Origin: an uncultured Bacilli bacterium
GTDB taxonomy: Bacteria > Bacillota_I > Bacilli_A > RF39 > UBA660
Length of the DNA stretch: 38,482 nt
Reading direction: 5' to 3'
NCBI GenBank assembly: GCA_947630575.1
Contig: CANRIB010000010.1
Span: 1 to 38,482, forward strand
Below the pieces are notes generated by a model. That model worked only from the letters and a program-made list of their open reading frames with translations, did no database searches and was not told the origin of the DNA. Below, piece after piece: positions 24,631 through 32,868 of the stretch (within the stretch, counting starts at the first letter, position 1; each line of letters opens with the position of its first letter). Made by a program: the position numbers and the translations under genes.

Positions 24631-25770
24631 TTATTTTACTACTTTTTTGGGCTTTTGTCTACTATTTTTAATTTCTAATCTGGTGTTGACATTAGTTGCT
24701 AAGATTGAATATAAAACGGAGGATATAGGTACGGCAATAAGCATACCAATAATACCAGAAATACTGGCACCAATTGTAACTGCTACTAAAACCCATATGG
24801 CAGGTAAGTTTACAGACTTACCCATAACTTTTGGATAGATAATATTTCCTTCTATTTGTTGTAAGATTAAGATATATATTATAAATATTAAAGATTTTAA
24901 AGGACTAATCATAAAGATTAAAAAGGCTCCAACAGCAGTTCCAATAAATGCGCCAAAGATAGGTATTAAAGCGGTAAAACCAATTAAAATGGAGATTGTA
25001 CCAGCATAAGGAAGGCGAAGTAATAACATACCAATTAAACACATAACCCCAAATATAGCAGCTTCTAAGACTTGACCACTGATAAAGTTAGCAAAAGTGC
25101 GATTTGATAAGCTAGCTATTTTTTTAATTTCCAGAACTTTCTTTTCAGGTAAATAAGCATTTAGAACTTTATTAGTTTGTCTTATTAAATTATTTTTTTC
25201 CACTAATAAATATATAGCAAAAATGATGGCAATAATGAGATTTACAACACTCATAACAACACTGGTTGCAATTCCTAAAACATTTTCTAGTAATTTATCA
25301 CTATGGGTATTGATATAAGTAGTTATTTTATCAGTAAATTCTTTGGTTTTAGAAATGATGCTTTCCCTTATACCTTCATTTATACCTACTTTATCTAATA
25401 TTTCCGTAACATTTTCTTGATATTTAGGAATATTATCTATAAAGATATTAGTAGTATTTTTTATTTCGGGAACAATTAAAATAAACATAAAAGTTAAAAA
25501 GCTTAAAACTAAAGCAAGGGCTATAACAATACTTAAATTATGTTTAGCTTTGGGACTAATAGAACATTTATTAAAAAGTTTATATTCAATTTTATTTACT
25601 AAGACATTTAATACAAAGGCAATTACTAAACCAATTATAAAGGGAAGAACTAAAGTAATAATACTTTTTAAAAATAACCATAAAGGTTTAATATATATAA
25701 ACATAAATATTAGACTAATAGTAAATATAATTATTTTAATAATGTCGGTTTTTAATTCTTTATTAAGCAC
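24631..25770 (-). CDS. AI-2E family transporter (PF01594-type membrane protein)
   Basis: 379 aa, about eight membrane segments: three near the N terminus, a long soluble loop (about residues 100-160), then the conserved C-terminal block with ISGQVLEAAIFGVMCLIGMLLLRLPYAG, ALIPIFGAFIGT and QQIEGNIIYPKVMGKSVNLP. The family includes TqsA and YdiK, and some members act in Na+/H+ exchange or quorum-signal export; the substrate here is unknown. The start is a GTG either at 25770 (AGGTGA at the right distance, preferred) or at 25779. Confidence 0.88.
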   Translation of the reverse strand: MLNKELKTDIIKIIIFTISLIFMFIYIKPLWLFLKSIITLVLPFIIGLVIAFVLNVLVNKIEYKLFNKCSISPKAKHNLSIVIALALVLSFLTFMFILIVPEIKNTTNIFIDNIPKYQENVTEILDKVGINEGIRESIISKTKEFTDKITTYINTHSDKLLENVLGIATSVVMSVVNLIIAIIFAIYLLVEKNNLIRQTNKVLNAYLPEKKVLEIKKIASLSNRTFANFISGQVLEAAIFGVMCLIGMLLLRLPYAGTISILIGFTALIPIFGAFIGTAVGAFLIFMISPLKSLIFIIYILILQQIEGNIIYPKVMGKSVNLPAIWVLVAVTIGASISGIIGMLIAVPISSVLYSILATNVNTRLEIKNSRQKPKKVVK

Positions 25771-25841
25771 TTTTATCACCTATTATTATTATAGTATAAA
25801 GTATTAAAAAAATAAAGTTTAATTTAGGTTTTGGTAAGTAA

Positions 25842-25875
25842 AAAGACATTGAATTTTAATATATCCAATGTCTTT
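25842..25875 (-). terminator. Intrinsic terminator of divIVA
   Basis: On the minus strand AAAGACATTG pairs with CAATGTCTTT over 10 bp, followed by TTTTAC. It overlaps the last base pairs of the stop codon. Confidence 0.88.
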
Positions 25876-26299
25876 AATAATCTTCATTTATACTATCAAT
25901 GAACTCTATTTGTTCATCAACAACACTTCGAAGTCTTCTTTTAAAGATAACTACCCTTCTTTTTAAGAGTTCTGCATCTTGTTCGACTTTATTTGCTTTT
26001 AATAAAGCATCATTAACTATTCTAGAAGCATTACGTCTAGCATCATCAATAACACCTTTGGCTTCATCTCTTGCCACTTTTTTAATTTGATTTGAGGCAT
26101 CTTCCGCGACCATGATGGCCCTATTTAGAGTATTTTCCATGTTTTTATATTTTTCTAAATCTTGTTTTAGATTATTTATTTCTTCATCTTGTTTTTTTAA
26201 TTTAGCAAGCATACTTTCATACTCTTTGGTTACTTCATTTACAAAACTATTAACTTCTAATTTATTATAACCATTAAAGCTATTATTAAATTTTCTCAA
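25874..26299 (-). CDS. divIVA: DivIVA-domain cell-division/polarity protein
   Basis: 141 aa. The N-terminal membrane-binding motif (FNNSFNGYNKLEVNSFVNEV, like the family's F-x-x-x-F-R-G-Y-D-x-x-E-V-D-x-F-L) is followed by a long coiled coil to the end. It recruits division or pole factors to curved membrane. The start is TTG: an in-frame TGA lies just upstream, and GAGGTGAT precedes the TTG by 5 bases. It lies directly downstream of sepF, the usual dcw-cluster pairing, but ylmH and ylmG are absent. Confidence 0.88.
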   Translation of the reverse strand: MRKFNNSFNGYNKLEVNSFVNEVTKEYESMLAKLKKQDEEINNLKQDLEKYKNMENTLNRAIMVAEDASNQIKKVARDEAKGVIDDARRNASRIVNDALLKANKVEQDAELLKRRVVIFKRRLRSVVDEQIEFIDSINEDY

Positions 26300-26336
26300 A
26301 GGAATATCACCTCAAAACTAAGCACTTTTTATTTTT

Positions 26337-26735
26337 TTACCATTCTTCTTCGACTTCGGTTTTATTTTTTTCGGCTTCATCAGAAATTTTGCCTTGAACA
26401 TTAACATTTTTAGGAGTACATAAGTAAATACCAACTCCTATTTTTTGCATTGTTCCTCCAATGGCATAAATACAGCCACTTAAGAAATCAATTATTCTTT
26501 TTGCTTGATCTGATGTTACTCTTTTTAAATTTACAACCACACTATTGCGGTTTTTTAAATGATCAGCGATTTGTTGCGATTCAGAATATGCTCGTGGCTC
26601 TAATAAAATCATTTTATTTCCAGATTTATCCGCCTCTGCAAGAGCATCACTTTCATTTATATTATAAAACTCGTCCTCTGACCCTGTAAGCTCTTCATCA
26701 TCGGGGTCCTTAAATATATTTTTAAATAGAGCCAT
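26337..26735 (-). CDS. sepF: Cell division protein SepF
   Basis: 132 aa; binds FtsZ and membrane to align Z-ring filaments. A short amphipathic N-terminal helix (MALFKNIFK) and an acidic linker precede the SepF domain (residues about 40-112), with ILLEPRAYSESQQIADHLKNR, VVVNLKRV, AKRIIDFLSGCIYAIGGTMQKIG and IYLCTPKNV. The ribosome site is GGAGGAG. It is the first gene of a two-gene unit with divIVA, 37 bases apart. Confidence 0.94.
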   Translation of the reverse strand: MALFKNIFKDPDDEELTGSEDEFYNINESDALAEADKSGNKMILLEPRAYSESQQIADHLKNRNSVVVNLKRVTSDQAKRIIDFLSGCIYAIGGTMQKIGVGIYLCTPKNVNVQGKISDEAEKNKTEVEEEW

Positions 26736-26806
26736 AAACTCTCCTCCTATTTTAAACTTCTATTTTATTTTATCAAATTATAATTTATATTTCAAGTCTT
26801 ATAAAA

Positions 26807-27094
26807 TTATAGATATTCCATAATACGAACATCTTTAGCTAATTTTTCTACTAAAGATTCAGGTTCATATTGGTTAAATATTGCTTCAAAATTACTATTA
26901 TCCATCAAAAACATATCATGATAATTGATAAATATTTCAGAAAGATTAGTAACACCAATACTATTTAAATATTCTAAATTTTTACTAACTAATTTTTTAT
27001 GAGCTTCTAATTCTTTAATTAAAGTACTAGTACTATTTTCTTTTAAAGCTTCTATATCTTTTTTTTCAAAACCATATTTTTCTAAAAATTTCAT
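26807..27094 (-). CDS. Small helical protein of unknown function
   Basis: 95 aa, with no membrane segment. The pattern (FLEKYGFEKKDIEALKEN, LEYLNSIGVTNLSEIFINYHDMFL) resembles paired-helix repeats of the mTERF type and parts of the neighbour at 27871. It starts 1 base after the stop of the gene at 27096 and is the third gene of that operon. Function unknown; the resemblance is weak and by eye. Confidence 0.65.
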   Translation of the reverse strand: MKFLEKYGFEKKDIEALKENSTSTLIKELEAHKKLVSKNLEYLNSIGVTNLSEIFINYHDMFLMDNSNFEAIFNQYEPESLVEKLAKDVRIMEYL

Positions 27095-27095
27095 A

Positions 27096-27857
27096 CTATA
27101 TACCTCTTTCCATATTCATGTTATTTTCCGGAAAAGCTGCAAGTATTGTATTATTTATCATATTTTGCATTTCAGGAGTTAAAGCAACACCTTGTAGGGC
27201 ACTTTCAACTATATGTCTTTCACCTAAAATGCGATAAGCTTTATTATCATTACTTAACACACTGTCAAGATTAGCTATAATACTTGATATAATAAAGGTT
27301 AAAGTAGAATCTGAATTTAAGCTATTTATTTCACCAAGGCGACTAATGATATTACTTTTAACATTTAAATCTTCAACATCTAATTGTTTTACTTCATGGG
27401 GCTCAACAATGGAGGGATTATCAACTACGCTATTATTGGGAGCTTCTTTGGCTTCAACTGTAAAACTTTTAAAATCTTCGGCTGTTTTTATTTCTTTAAT
27501 AAAAGTATTATCAGGATTAACAAAAGGAATTCCTTTTTCCATGGCTTCTTTAACGCGATTTAGGAAACTAGGAGTAAAAGAACGAACTTCTAGATTAGCA
27601 TTAAAGATTTCTTTTAAATTTAATTTATCTATTTCATCAAGAATATTTGGTAATTCGCTTAATTCTTTTTCACTAGCACTGAGCATTTTGATAAAACTAC
27701 CAGGAATAGCACTCATCTCATAACCTCTATTTAAGAATAAATCCATAACTTTGCCAGCATTAGGAGTCATATTTTTATTAGCTAAAAATTTATTAAGATC
27801 AACATCTAGTGCTAGAGTAATAATAGTTCCATCAGTACATTTAAATTTGTTATTCAT
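27096..27857 (-). CDS. Unknown protein, middle gene of a three-gene cluster
   Basis: 253 aa, soluble, mixed composition with a flexible stretch (about residues 120-165, acidic and Pro/Asn-rich) between an N-terminal part (TDGTIITLALDVDLNKFLANK) and a helical C-terminal part. The ribosome site is GGAGGGG. It lies 13 bases after the upstream gene and 1 base before the downstream gene. I do not recognise a family. Confidence 0.7.
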   Translation of the reverse strand: MNNKFKCTDGTIITLALDVDLNKFLANKNMTPNAGKVMDLFLNRGYEMSAIPGSFIKMLSASEKELSELPNILDEIDKLNLKEIFNANLEVRSFTPSFLNRVKEAMEKGIPFVNPDNTFIKEIKTAEDFKSFTVEAKEAPNNSVVDNPSIVEPHEVKQLDVEDLNVKSNIISRLGEINSLNSDSTLTFIISSIIANLDSVLSNDNKAYRILGERHIVESALQGVALTPEMQNMINNTILAAFPENNMNMERGI

Positions 27858-27870
27858 TATTTTCCCCTCC

Positions 27871-29040
27871 TTAATACGCCATTAAAGGTACTTTCTTTGG
27901 GTCTAGACCACTATTTTGTAATAATATAATTGCTTTATCTAAGTTACGATAATCATATTTAGTTAAGACGGTAGGATTTAAATATATATCTAAAGCACTT
28001 TTACCTATTCGAAGTAGTCTATCAACTTTGGCTTCTAATTCTCTATCATATAATAAGTTAATATTATCAACAAAAACATCTAAACTTAAATCATTATTTT
28101 TAAAAATAGCAACATTACGACGAATTACTTTTTCATTGAAGTTTTGAAGTACTTCTTCTAAATCACTAGCCGTATAATCTAAATAATCTAGACCTATTTC
28201 ATTAAATAAATCCATTAAATCTTCTTTATCAAACTCTTTTTTGGCTTCTTCTTTTGGAGGTTCTTCCTCTTTTAGAGATGTAGCTTCTGGTTGTTCTTCT
28301 TTTTCAATTATAGGTTCAACTGGTGTTTCAACCACATTTGATTCTTTTATTTCTTCTTGGCTTTTAGCTTCTTTTAAAACATCACTTATTGAACGTTTAT
28401 CAGCATTTTTTAAGCGTTCATCATATTCAAATAAAGCATCTTCTGGGAACATTAATATTTTTGCAGCTTCTCTTGTTTCTTCTTCTGTAAAATCAAATTG
28501 TTCTAGTAAAGCGGTAATAGAATCTCTCGTGATATTAATATTACCGGCAAGAGCTAATTCAAAATATTCGTTTAGTTTTTCTTGATTAGATATAGCAGCA
28601 TCTCTTCTAATACTAATTTCTTCTATCGCGGTAATAGCACTGCTCATTTCTTCTTCAACTTTAACTAATTTTTCTTCACTTTCCTTTTTTTCATTGTTAA
28701 GGCTTTCAATGGTAGTTGGAAGAGCTTTATCTAATTCTTCGGCTAAAGCTTCAGGATCAAAACTAATATTAAGTCTTTCTATAACAGTTGCAAATTCATT
28801 TTTATCTATACCACTTAAAACCTTAGAAAGTTTTTTACCTTGTTCATCTAATTCTTTACTGTCTTGCTCTAATTCGGCAATTTTTTCTTGTAAAGCACTT
28901 TTTTCGGCAGTAGTTCTATCCCTTGTAGCTTCGGCTTCTGCTTCGGCACTATCCATTTCTTTAAATATAACACTATCTTTGCCTCGAAGATTGTATAGTT
29001 TATCAAGAAGTTTTGTAACTTCTAATGTTGATGATTTCAT
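27871..29040 (-). CDS. Coiled-coil protein with helical-repeat C terminus, unknown function
   Basis: 389 aa. Residues about 15-155 are a long Glu/Lys/Ala-rich coiled coil; about 225-265 is an acidic linker (Glu/Pro/Lys-rich); about 275-389 is helical with LDYLDYTASDLEEVLQNF, VAIFKNNDLSLDVFVDNINLLYDREL and LRIGKSALDIYLNPTVL, reminiscent of mTERF-like repeat units. There is no signal peptide. The ATG at 29040 is chosen because AAGGAG precedes it; a GTG three codons earlier is too close to that site. First gene of the operon. Structural or scaffold roles near the division genes are only speculation. Confidence 0.7.
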   Translation of the reverse strand: MKSSTLEVTKLLDKLYNLRGKDSVIFKEMDSAEAEAEATRDRTTAEKSALQEKIAELEQDSKELDEQGKKLSKVLSGIDKNEFATVIERLNISFDPEALAEELDKALPTTIESLNNEKKESEEKLVKVEEEMSSAITAIEEISIRRDAAISNQEKLNEYFELALAGNINITRDSITALLEQFDFTEEETREAAKILMFPEDALFEYDERLKNADKRSISDVLKEAKSQEEIKESNVVETPVEPIIEKEEQPEATSLKEEEPPKEEAKKEFDKEDLMDLFNEIGLDYLDYTASDLEEVLQNFNEKVIRRNVAIFKNNDLSLDVFVDNINLLYDRELEAKVDRLLRIGKSALDIYLNPTVLTKYDYRNLDKAIILLQNSGLDPKKVPLMAY

Positions 29041-29067
29041 AACCAACACTCCTTTATTCTATAAATT

Positions 29068-29096
29068 ATTATAGCAAAGGTAAATTAAAATGTAAA
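29068..29096 (-). promoter_or_regulatory. Promoter of the three-gene cluster
   Basis: On the minus strand: TTTACA (plus 29091-29096), a 17-base spacer and TATAAT (plus 29068-29073). Confidence 0.75.
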
Positions 29097-29164
29097 TATC
29101 AAAAAAAGATTATTAAAGAATAATTAATATAATAGAAAAGAAATATGCCTACTAATTGTAAAGA

Positions 29165-29193
29165 ATAACACCTAAAATTATTTAGAATATAAT
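29165..29193 (+). promoter_or_regulatory. Probable promoter of the ABC importer operon
   Basis: ATAACA (29165-29170), a 17-base spacer and TATAAT (29188-29193). The -35 box is poor, so an activator may be needed. No TPP or other riboswitch motif is visible in the short leader. Confidence 0.5.
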
Positions 29194-29222
29194 AAAGTGT
29201 AATATTTTAAGGAGGAAATATT

Positions 29223-30218
29223 TTGAAAAAATTTGTGACGTTTTTAATATGTTTAGTTATTATTGGGGTGGGATTAGCTATTTATTTTGTAAAGGATAAA
29301 GATGAGAAAAAAGAAGAAAAAGAATTAACAACTATTAAACTAGCAGAAGTAACCCATAGTGTTTTTTATGCCCCTTTATATGTAGCAATAGAAAATGGTT
29401 ATTTTGAGGATGAAGGAATAGATTTAGATGTTATTTTAACTCCGGGAGCAGATAAAGTAAGCGCGGCTGTTTTATCAAATACAGTAGATATTGGTTTTGC
29501 AGGAACAGAATCAGCAGTTTATGTTTATGCAGGAGGAGAAGATGATTATTTAGTTACTTTTGCAGGACTTACAAAAAGAGATGGACAATTTATTTTAAGT
29601 AGAGATTGTGATAAAGAATTTAAATTAGAAGATTTATATGGAAAAGAAATATTAGTAGGAAGAGAAGGAGGAATGCCAGCACTTAATTTTTTAAATGCGA
29701 TGGATAATAGTAATATTGATACAAGTAAAATAAATATTAATTATGCCGTTGATTTTGCAGCTTTATCGGGAACATTTATTGGAGGAGTTGGCGAGTATGT
29801 TAATTTATTTGAACCTACGGCAACAAGTGTAGTGGAAACTGGTGTTGGTTGTATTGTCGAATCAATTGGAAAGTTATCAGGAGAAGTTCCTTACACAGCT
29901 TTTTATGCGAGAAAGAGTTATTTAAATGATAATAAAGATTTATTAGAAAGATTTACTAAAGCAATAAATAAAGGTTTAAAATATGTTAAAGAAAATGATA
30001 GTAGTAAAGTAGCGAAAGTAATATTACCACAGTTTCCAGATACTTCATTAAAAAATATTGAGGCAATTATAGATAATTATAAAAAATATGATTCATGGTT
30101 AGACTCCCCTTTTATAACTGAAAAAAGTTTTAATAATTTACAGGATTTATTACTTAAAAATAATTTAATTAAAGAAAAAGTTCCTTATAAAGATTTAATA
30201 AATAATTTAAATGAATAA
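29223..30218 (+). CDS. ABC transporter substrate-binding protein, NMT1/SsuA-like
   Basis: 331 aa. The N-terminal hydrophobic segment (residues 4-23) lacks a lipobox cysteine, so it is probably membrane-anchored rather than lipidated. The periplasmic-binding fold of the NMT1/THI5-SsuA group follows: KLAEVTHSVFYAPLYVAIENGYFEDEGIDLDVIL, a GADKV turn, and AVLSNTVDIGFAGTESAVYVYAGG. The start is TTG after a perfect AAGGAGG. It is the first gene of an operon with an ATPase and a permease. Family substrates include sulfonates, nitrate and thiamine pyrimidine precursors; the sequence does not choose between them. Confidence 0.88.
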   Translation: MKKFVTFLICLVIIGVGLAIYFVKDKDEKKEEKELTTIKLAEVTHSVFYAPLYVAIENGYFEDEGIDLDVILTPGADKVSAAVLSNTVDIGFAGTESAVYVYAGGEDDYLVTFAGLTKRDGQFILSRDCDKEFKLEDLYGKEILVGREGGMPALNFLNAMDNSNIDTSKININYAVDFAALSGTFIGGVGEYVNLFEPTATSVVETGVGCIVESIGKLSGEVPYTAFYARKSYLNDNKDLLERFTKAINKGLKYVKENDSSKVAKVILPQFPDTSLKNIEAIIDNYKKYDSWLDSPFITEKSFNNLQDLLLKNNLIKEKVPYKDLINNLNE

Positions 30219-30960
30219 GTTACTCTCAATTAATAACTTGCAAAAAAAATATTATACTAAAACTGATGAAATACTAGCAATTAAAGATTTATCTTTTGAT
30301 TTATATGATGGAGAATTTATGGCAATCGTGGGTCCTTCAGGGTGTGGTAAATCGACTTTGCTTAATATTTTAACAAATATGGATAAACTTACAAATGGTA
30401 ATATTACTTATTATAAAGATAATTTAAAGTTTGGATATATGCTGCAAAGTGATTCAATGCTCGATTGGAAAACTATTTGGGAAAATGTAATTTTGGGACT
30501 AGAAATTAAAAAAATTAACACGAAAGAAAATTTAGATTATGTTAGTAAATTATTAGAGTCTTATGGCTTAGCCGAATTTAAAAATTGTTACCCTAAAGAA
30601 TTATCAGGAGGGATGAGGCAGAGAGTAGCACTCATTAGAACACTTGCTTTAAAACCAGATGTTTTAGTATTAGATGAACCATTTAGTAAACTTGATTATC
30701 AATCAGGATTAAAAGTAAGTGATGATGTCTATAAAATAATTAAACAAGAGAAGAAAACAGCGATTATGGTAACACATGATTTAGCACAAGCAATAAGTTT
30801 AAGTGATAGAGTTATAACTTTAACTAAAAGACCTTGTACGATAAAGAATATTTATGAAATTAAAAGAGATAAGAATTTAACACCAATTGAAAATAGAAAA
30901 GATAAAAACTTCTCATATTATTATGATTTACTTTGGAAGGATCTTACTTATGAAGAGTAA
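30211..30960 (+). CDS. ABC importer ATP-binding protein (NitT/TauT type)
   Basis: 249 aa. Walker A is GPSGCGKST (about residue 45), the Q-loop is in MLQSDSMLDWKTIWEN, the signature LSGGMRQRVALIR, Walker B VLVLDEPFSKLD and the switch histidine in MVTHDLAQA. The LDWKTIWENV stretch is typical of SsuB/TauB/ThiZ-like subunits. It overlaps the binding-protein gene by 8 bases and the permease by 11, so translation is coupled. Confidence 0.93.
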   Translation: MNKLLSINNLQKKYYTKTDEILAIKDLSFDLYDGEFMAIVGPSGCGKSTLLNILTNMDKLTNGNITYYKDNLKFGYMLQSDSMLDWKTIWENVILGLEIKKINTKENLDYVSKLLESYGLAEFKNCYPKELSGGMRQRVALIRTLALKPDVLVLDEPFSKLDYQSGLKVSDDVYKIIKQEKKTAIMVTHDLAQAISLSDRVITLTKRPCTIKNIYEIKRDKNLTPIENRKDKNFSYYYDLLWKDLTYEE

Positions 30961-31735
30961 AGAATATTTAGAATATCTAAAAAAAGAAAAAAGAAAAAAG
31001 TTTTTTATTTTAACTATGCAAATATTAATTTTAGGAGTATTTATTATTCTTTGGGAAGTTTTAAGTAATAAGAAAATAATTAATCCTTTTCTTTTTTCTT
31101 CCCCTTCTAGAATTATTATTACTATTAAAAATCTATATTTTAATTATCACTTAATAAAACATATTTTAACAACTTTATATGAAATATTTATTGCTTTTAC
31201 TTTGGGAATGATTTTAAGTTTTGGAGTAGCTATCCTATTATATGAATTTAAAACTTTTAATAAAATAATAGACCCCTATCTTACAATGCTTAATAGTCTT
31301 CCTAAAGTAGCTTTAGGACCACTTATTATAATTATAGCAGGAGCTAATACTAAATCGATAATTGTAATGGCTTTACTTATTAATTTAATTGTCGGAATTA
31401 TGTCCATTTATAATGGTTTTAATAATATTGATAGTGATTTAATTATGTTATTTAAAACATTTAGAGCGAGTAAATGGGATACTTTAACAAAACTAATTAT
31501 TCCGGCTTCTTCAAAAAGTATTATCGCGTGTCTGAAATTAAATATAGCACAAACATTAATAGGTGTAATTATGGGTGAATTTTTAGTTAGTCAAGCTGGT
31601 ATAGGTTATTTAATTATTTATGGTACTCAAGTATTTAATCTTAATATGGTTATGAGTGGAATTGTAATATTAATAATTATTTCAATATTGCTTTATGAAA
31701 TAGTGTCTTTAATTGAAAAAAAATTAGTTAAATAA
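30950..31735 (+). CDS. ABC importer permease (NitT/TauT type)
   Basis: 261 aa, six predicted membrane segments. The binding-protein-dependent transport domain has the EAA loop around FKTFRASKWDTLTKLIIPASSKSII, fitting the family's E-A-A-x-x-x-G interface to the ATPase. Start at the ATG at 30950, with GGAAGG upstream; a longer frame from 30887 lies inside the ATPase gene and has no ribosome site. Last gene of the operon. Confidence 0.92.
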   Translation: MKSKEYLEYLKKEKRKKFFILTMQILILGVFIILWEVLSNKKIINPFLFSSPSRIIITIKNLYFNYHLIKHILTTLYEIFIAFTLGMILSFGVAILLYEFKTFNKIIDPYLTMLNSLPKVALGPLIIIIAGANTKSIIVMALLINLIVGIMSIYNGFNNIDSDLIMLFKTFRASKWDTLTKLIIPASSKSIIACLKLNIAQTLIGVIMGEFLVSQAGIGYLIIYGTQVFNLNMVMSGIVILIIISILLYEIVSLIEKKLVK

Positions 31736-31781
31736 AAAAAGACTATTAGAAATTAAATGTTTCTTTAGAGTCTTTTTTATT
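31734..31781 (+). terminator. Intrinsic terminator of the ABC importer operon
   Basis: AAAAAAGACT pairs with AGTCTTTTTT, with an inner AGAAA/TTTCT pair in the long loop and T-rich sequence after. It begins in the stop codon. Confidence 0.85.
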
Positions 31782-31921
31782 TTGGTTTGATAAGGATATT
31801 TTAATAGAAACTATTTCTTTTTAGGTGGGAATTCTTTAAATATCTTTAAAATAATTTATCAATTTAAGTTACATATTATTTTTGAATTATCAAGAAAAGT
31901 GCACTTGTTTAATATTTATTT

Positions 31922-32797
31922 TTAAGTTTCTTTTATTTGTTCTTTAATTAATTTTGCGTGTAAGACAACTTTTTCAAAATCATTTTTACAAGTAGATAAA
32001 GTTAATACTTTATCATTTATATTAACAGTAGTATTAAAGTTAAAGACACTGCGACTAGTAATGGTATCTAAAAATTTTTGATGGGAGCTTGCAGTACCAA
32101 AATTAGATGTTAAATAATAAGTTTCATTAGGTATGTCATAAACAGAGAAAACTTGCCATAAAGTGCTAGTACTGGGAGTAGATATATTAATAACATAATT
32201 ATCAGTGTTATTATACCAATTACTGTTTAAGATGTTTTTTAAAGAACCAAACATGGTTTTATTATACATTCCGTGAGCATAAATGATACTATTATCATCT
32301 AAGTTATTTAAATCATTGCGATAATCAAGAAAAACCCAACCAGCAGGATTGTAACTTTTATCATAAGTATGAGTTAAATAATAAGAATTATCTTTAGCTT
32401 GAACGACAGGATAATTGATATTAGTGCCATTTACTTTAATAAAGGCGACTGTATCACTGTTTTTCTTTTTAAGTTCATCAAAATTGACAGCAATTAAAGG
32501 TAGTTTAATGTAATCCCAATATGGATCTTCAGGTGGTAATTCATCTTCTTTGGGAGGATTTATAATTTTTTCTTCTTTATTAGCAGATATTTCTTCAATA
32601 TCAATTATTTTGTATATTTCTTCTATTTGCTTTTCTATTTGTTTAGTGCTTTTAAGCCATTTTGCAACATTAATTTCGGCAAACATAATAATACTTATAC
32701 CTATAAAAATACAGATAAACCAGATGTAATTAGGAATAGGTTTCTTTTTTTTATTTAATTTGGATAAATCTTTTTCACTAACTTTCTTATATTTCAT
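31922..32797 (-). CDS. Class B sortase
   Basis: 291 aa; a transpeptidase that would cut a sorting motif and attach the protein to the cell wall. It has an N-terminal membrane anchor (residues about 24-42), a Lys/Glu linker and a sortase domain from about residue 90. Catalytic His175 is in IIYAHGM and Cys270 in TLSTC. The usual catalytic arginine a few residues later appears as Lys276 (KNDFEKVVLHAKL), with a one-residue shorter loop, so activity needs testing. WDYIKLP and INYPVVQAKDNSYYLTH are typical class B features. It lies downstream of its likely substrate at 32869, with a terminator in between. Confidence 0.88.
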   Translation of the reverse strand: MKYKKVSEKDLSKLNKKKKPIPNYIWFICIFIGISIIMFAEINVAKWLKSTKQIEKQIEEIYKIIDIEEISANKEEKIINPPKEDELPPEDPYWDYIKLPLIAVNFDELKKKNSDTVAFIKVNGTNINYPVVQAKDNSYYLTHTYDKSYNPAGWVFLDYRNDLNNLDDNSIIYAHGMYNKTMFGSLKNILNSNWYNNTDNYVINISTPSTSTLWQVFSVYDIPNETYYLTSNFGTASSHQKFLDTITSRSVFNFNTTVNINDKVLTLSTCKNDFEKVVLHAKLIKEQIKET

Positions 32798-32823
32798 AAT
32801 ATAGCTCCTAATATTATATAAAA

Positions 32824-32846
32824 AGGAAAAGCCTTACACTTTTCCT
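32824..32846 (-). terminator. Intergenic terminator between adhesin and sortase
   Basis: On the minus strand AGGAAAAG pairs with CTTTTCCT over 8 bp, followed by TTTT. It would make most transcripts end after the adhesin, leaving less sortase by read-through. Confidence 0.75.
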
Positions 32847-32868
32847 ATTTTATTTTTTATTTATATTT

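Noticed and set aside
29050-29222. Riboswitch (for example TPP) before the ABC importer
   Set aside because: The leader is short and AT-rich and has no CTGAGA-type core or stable multi-stem fold.
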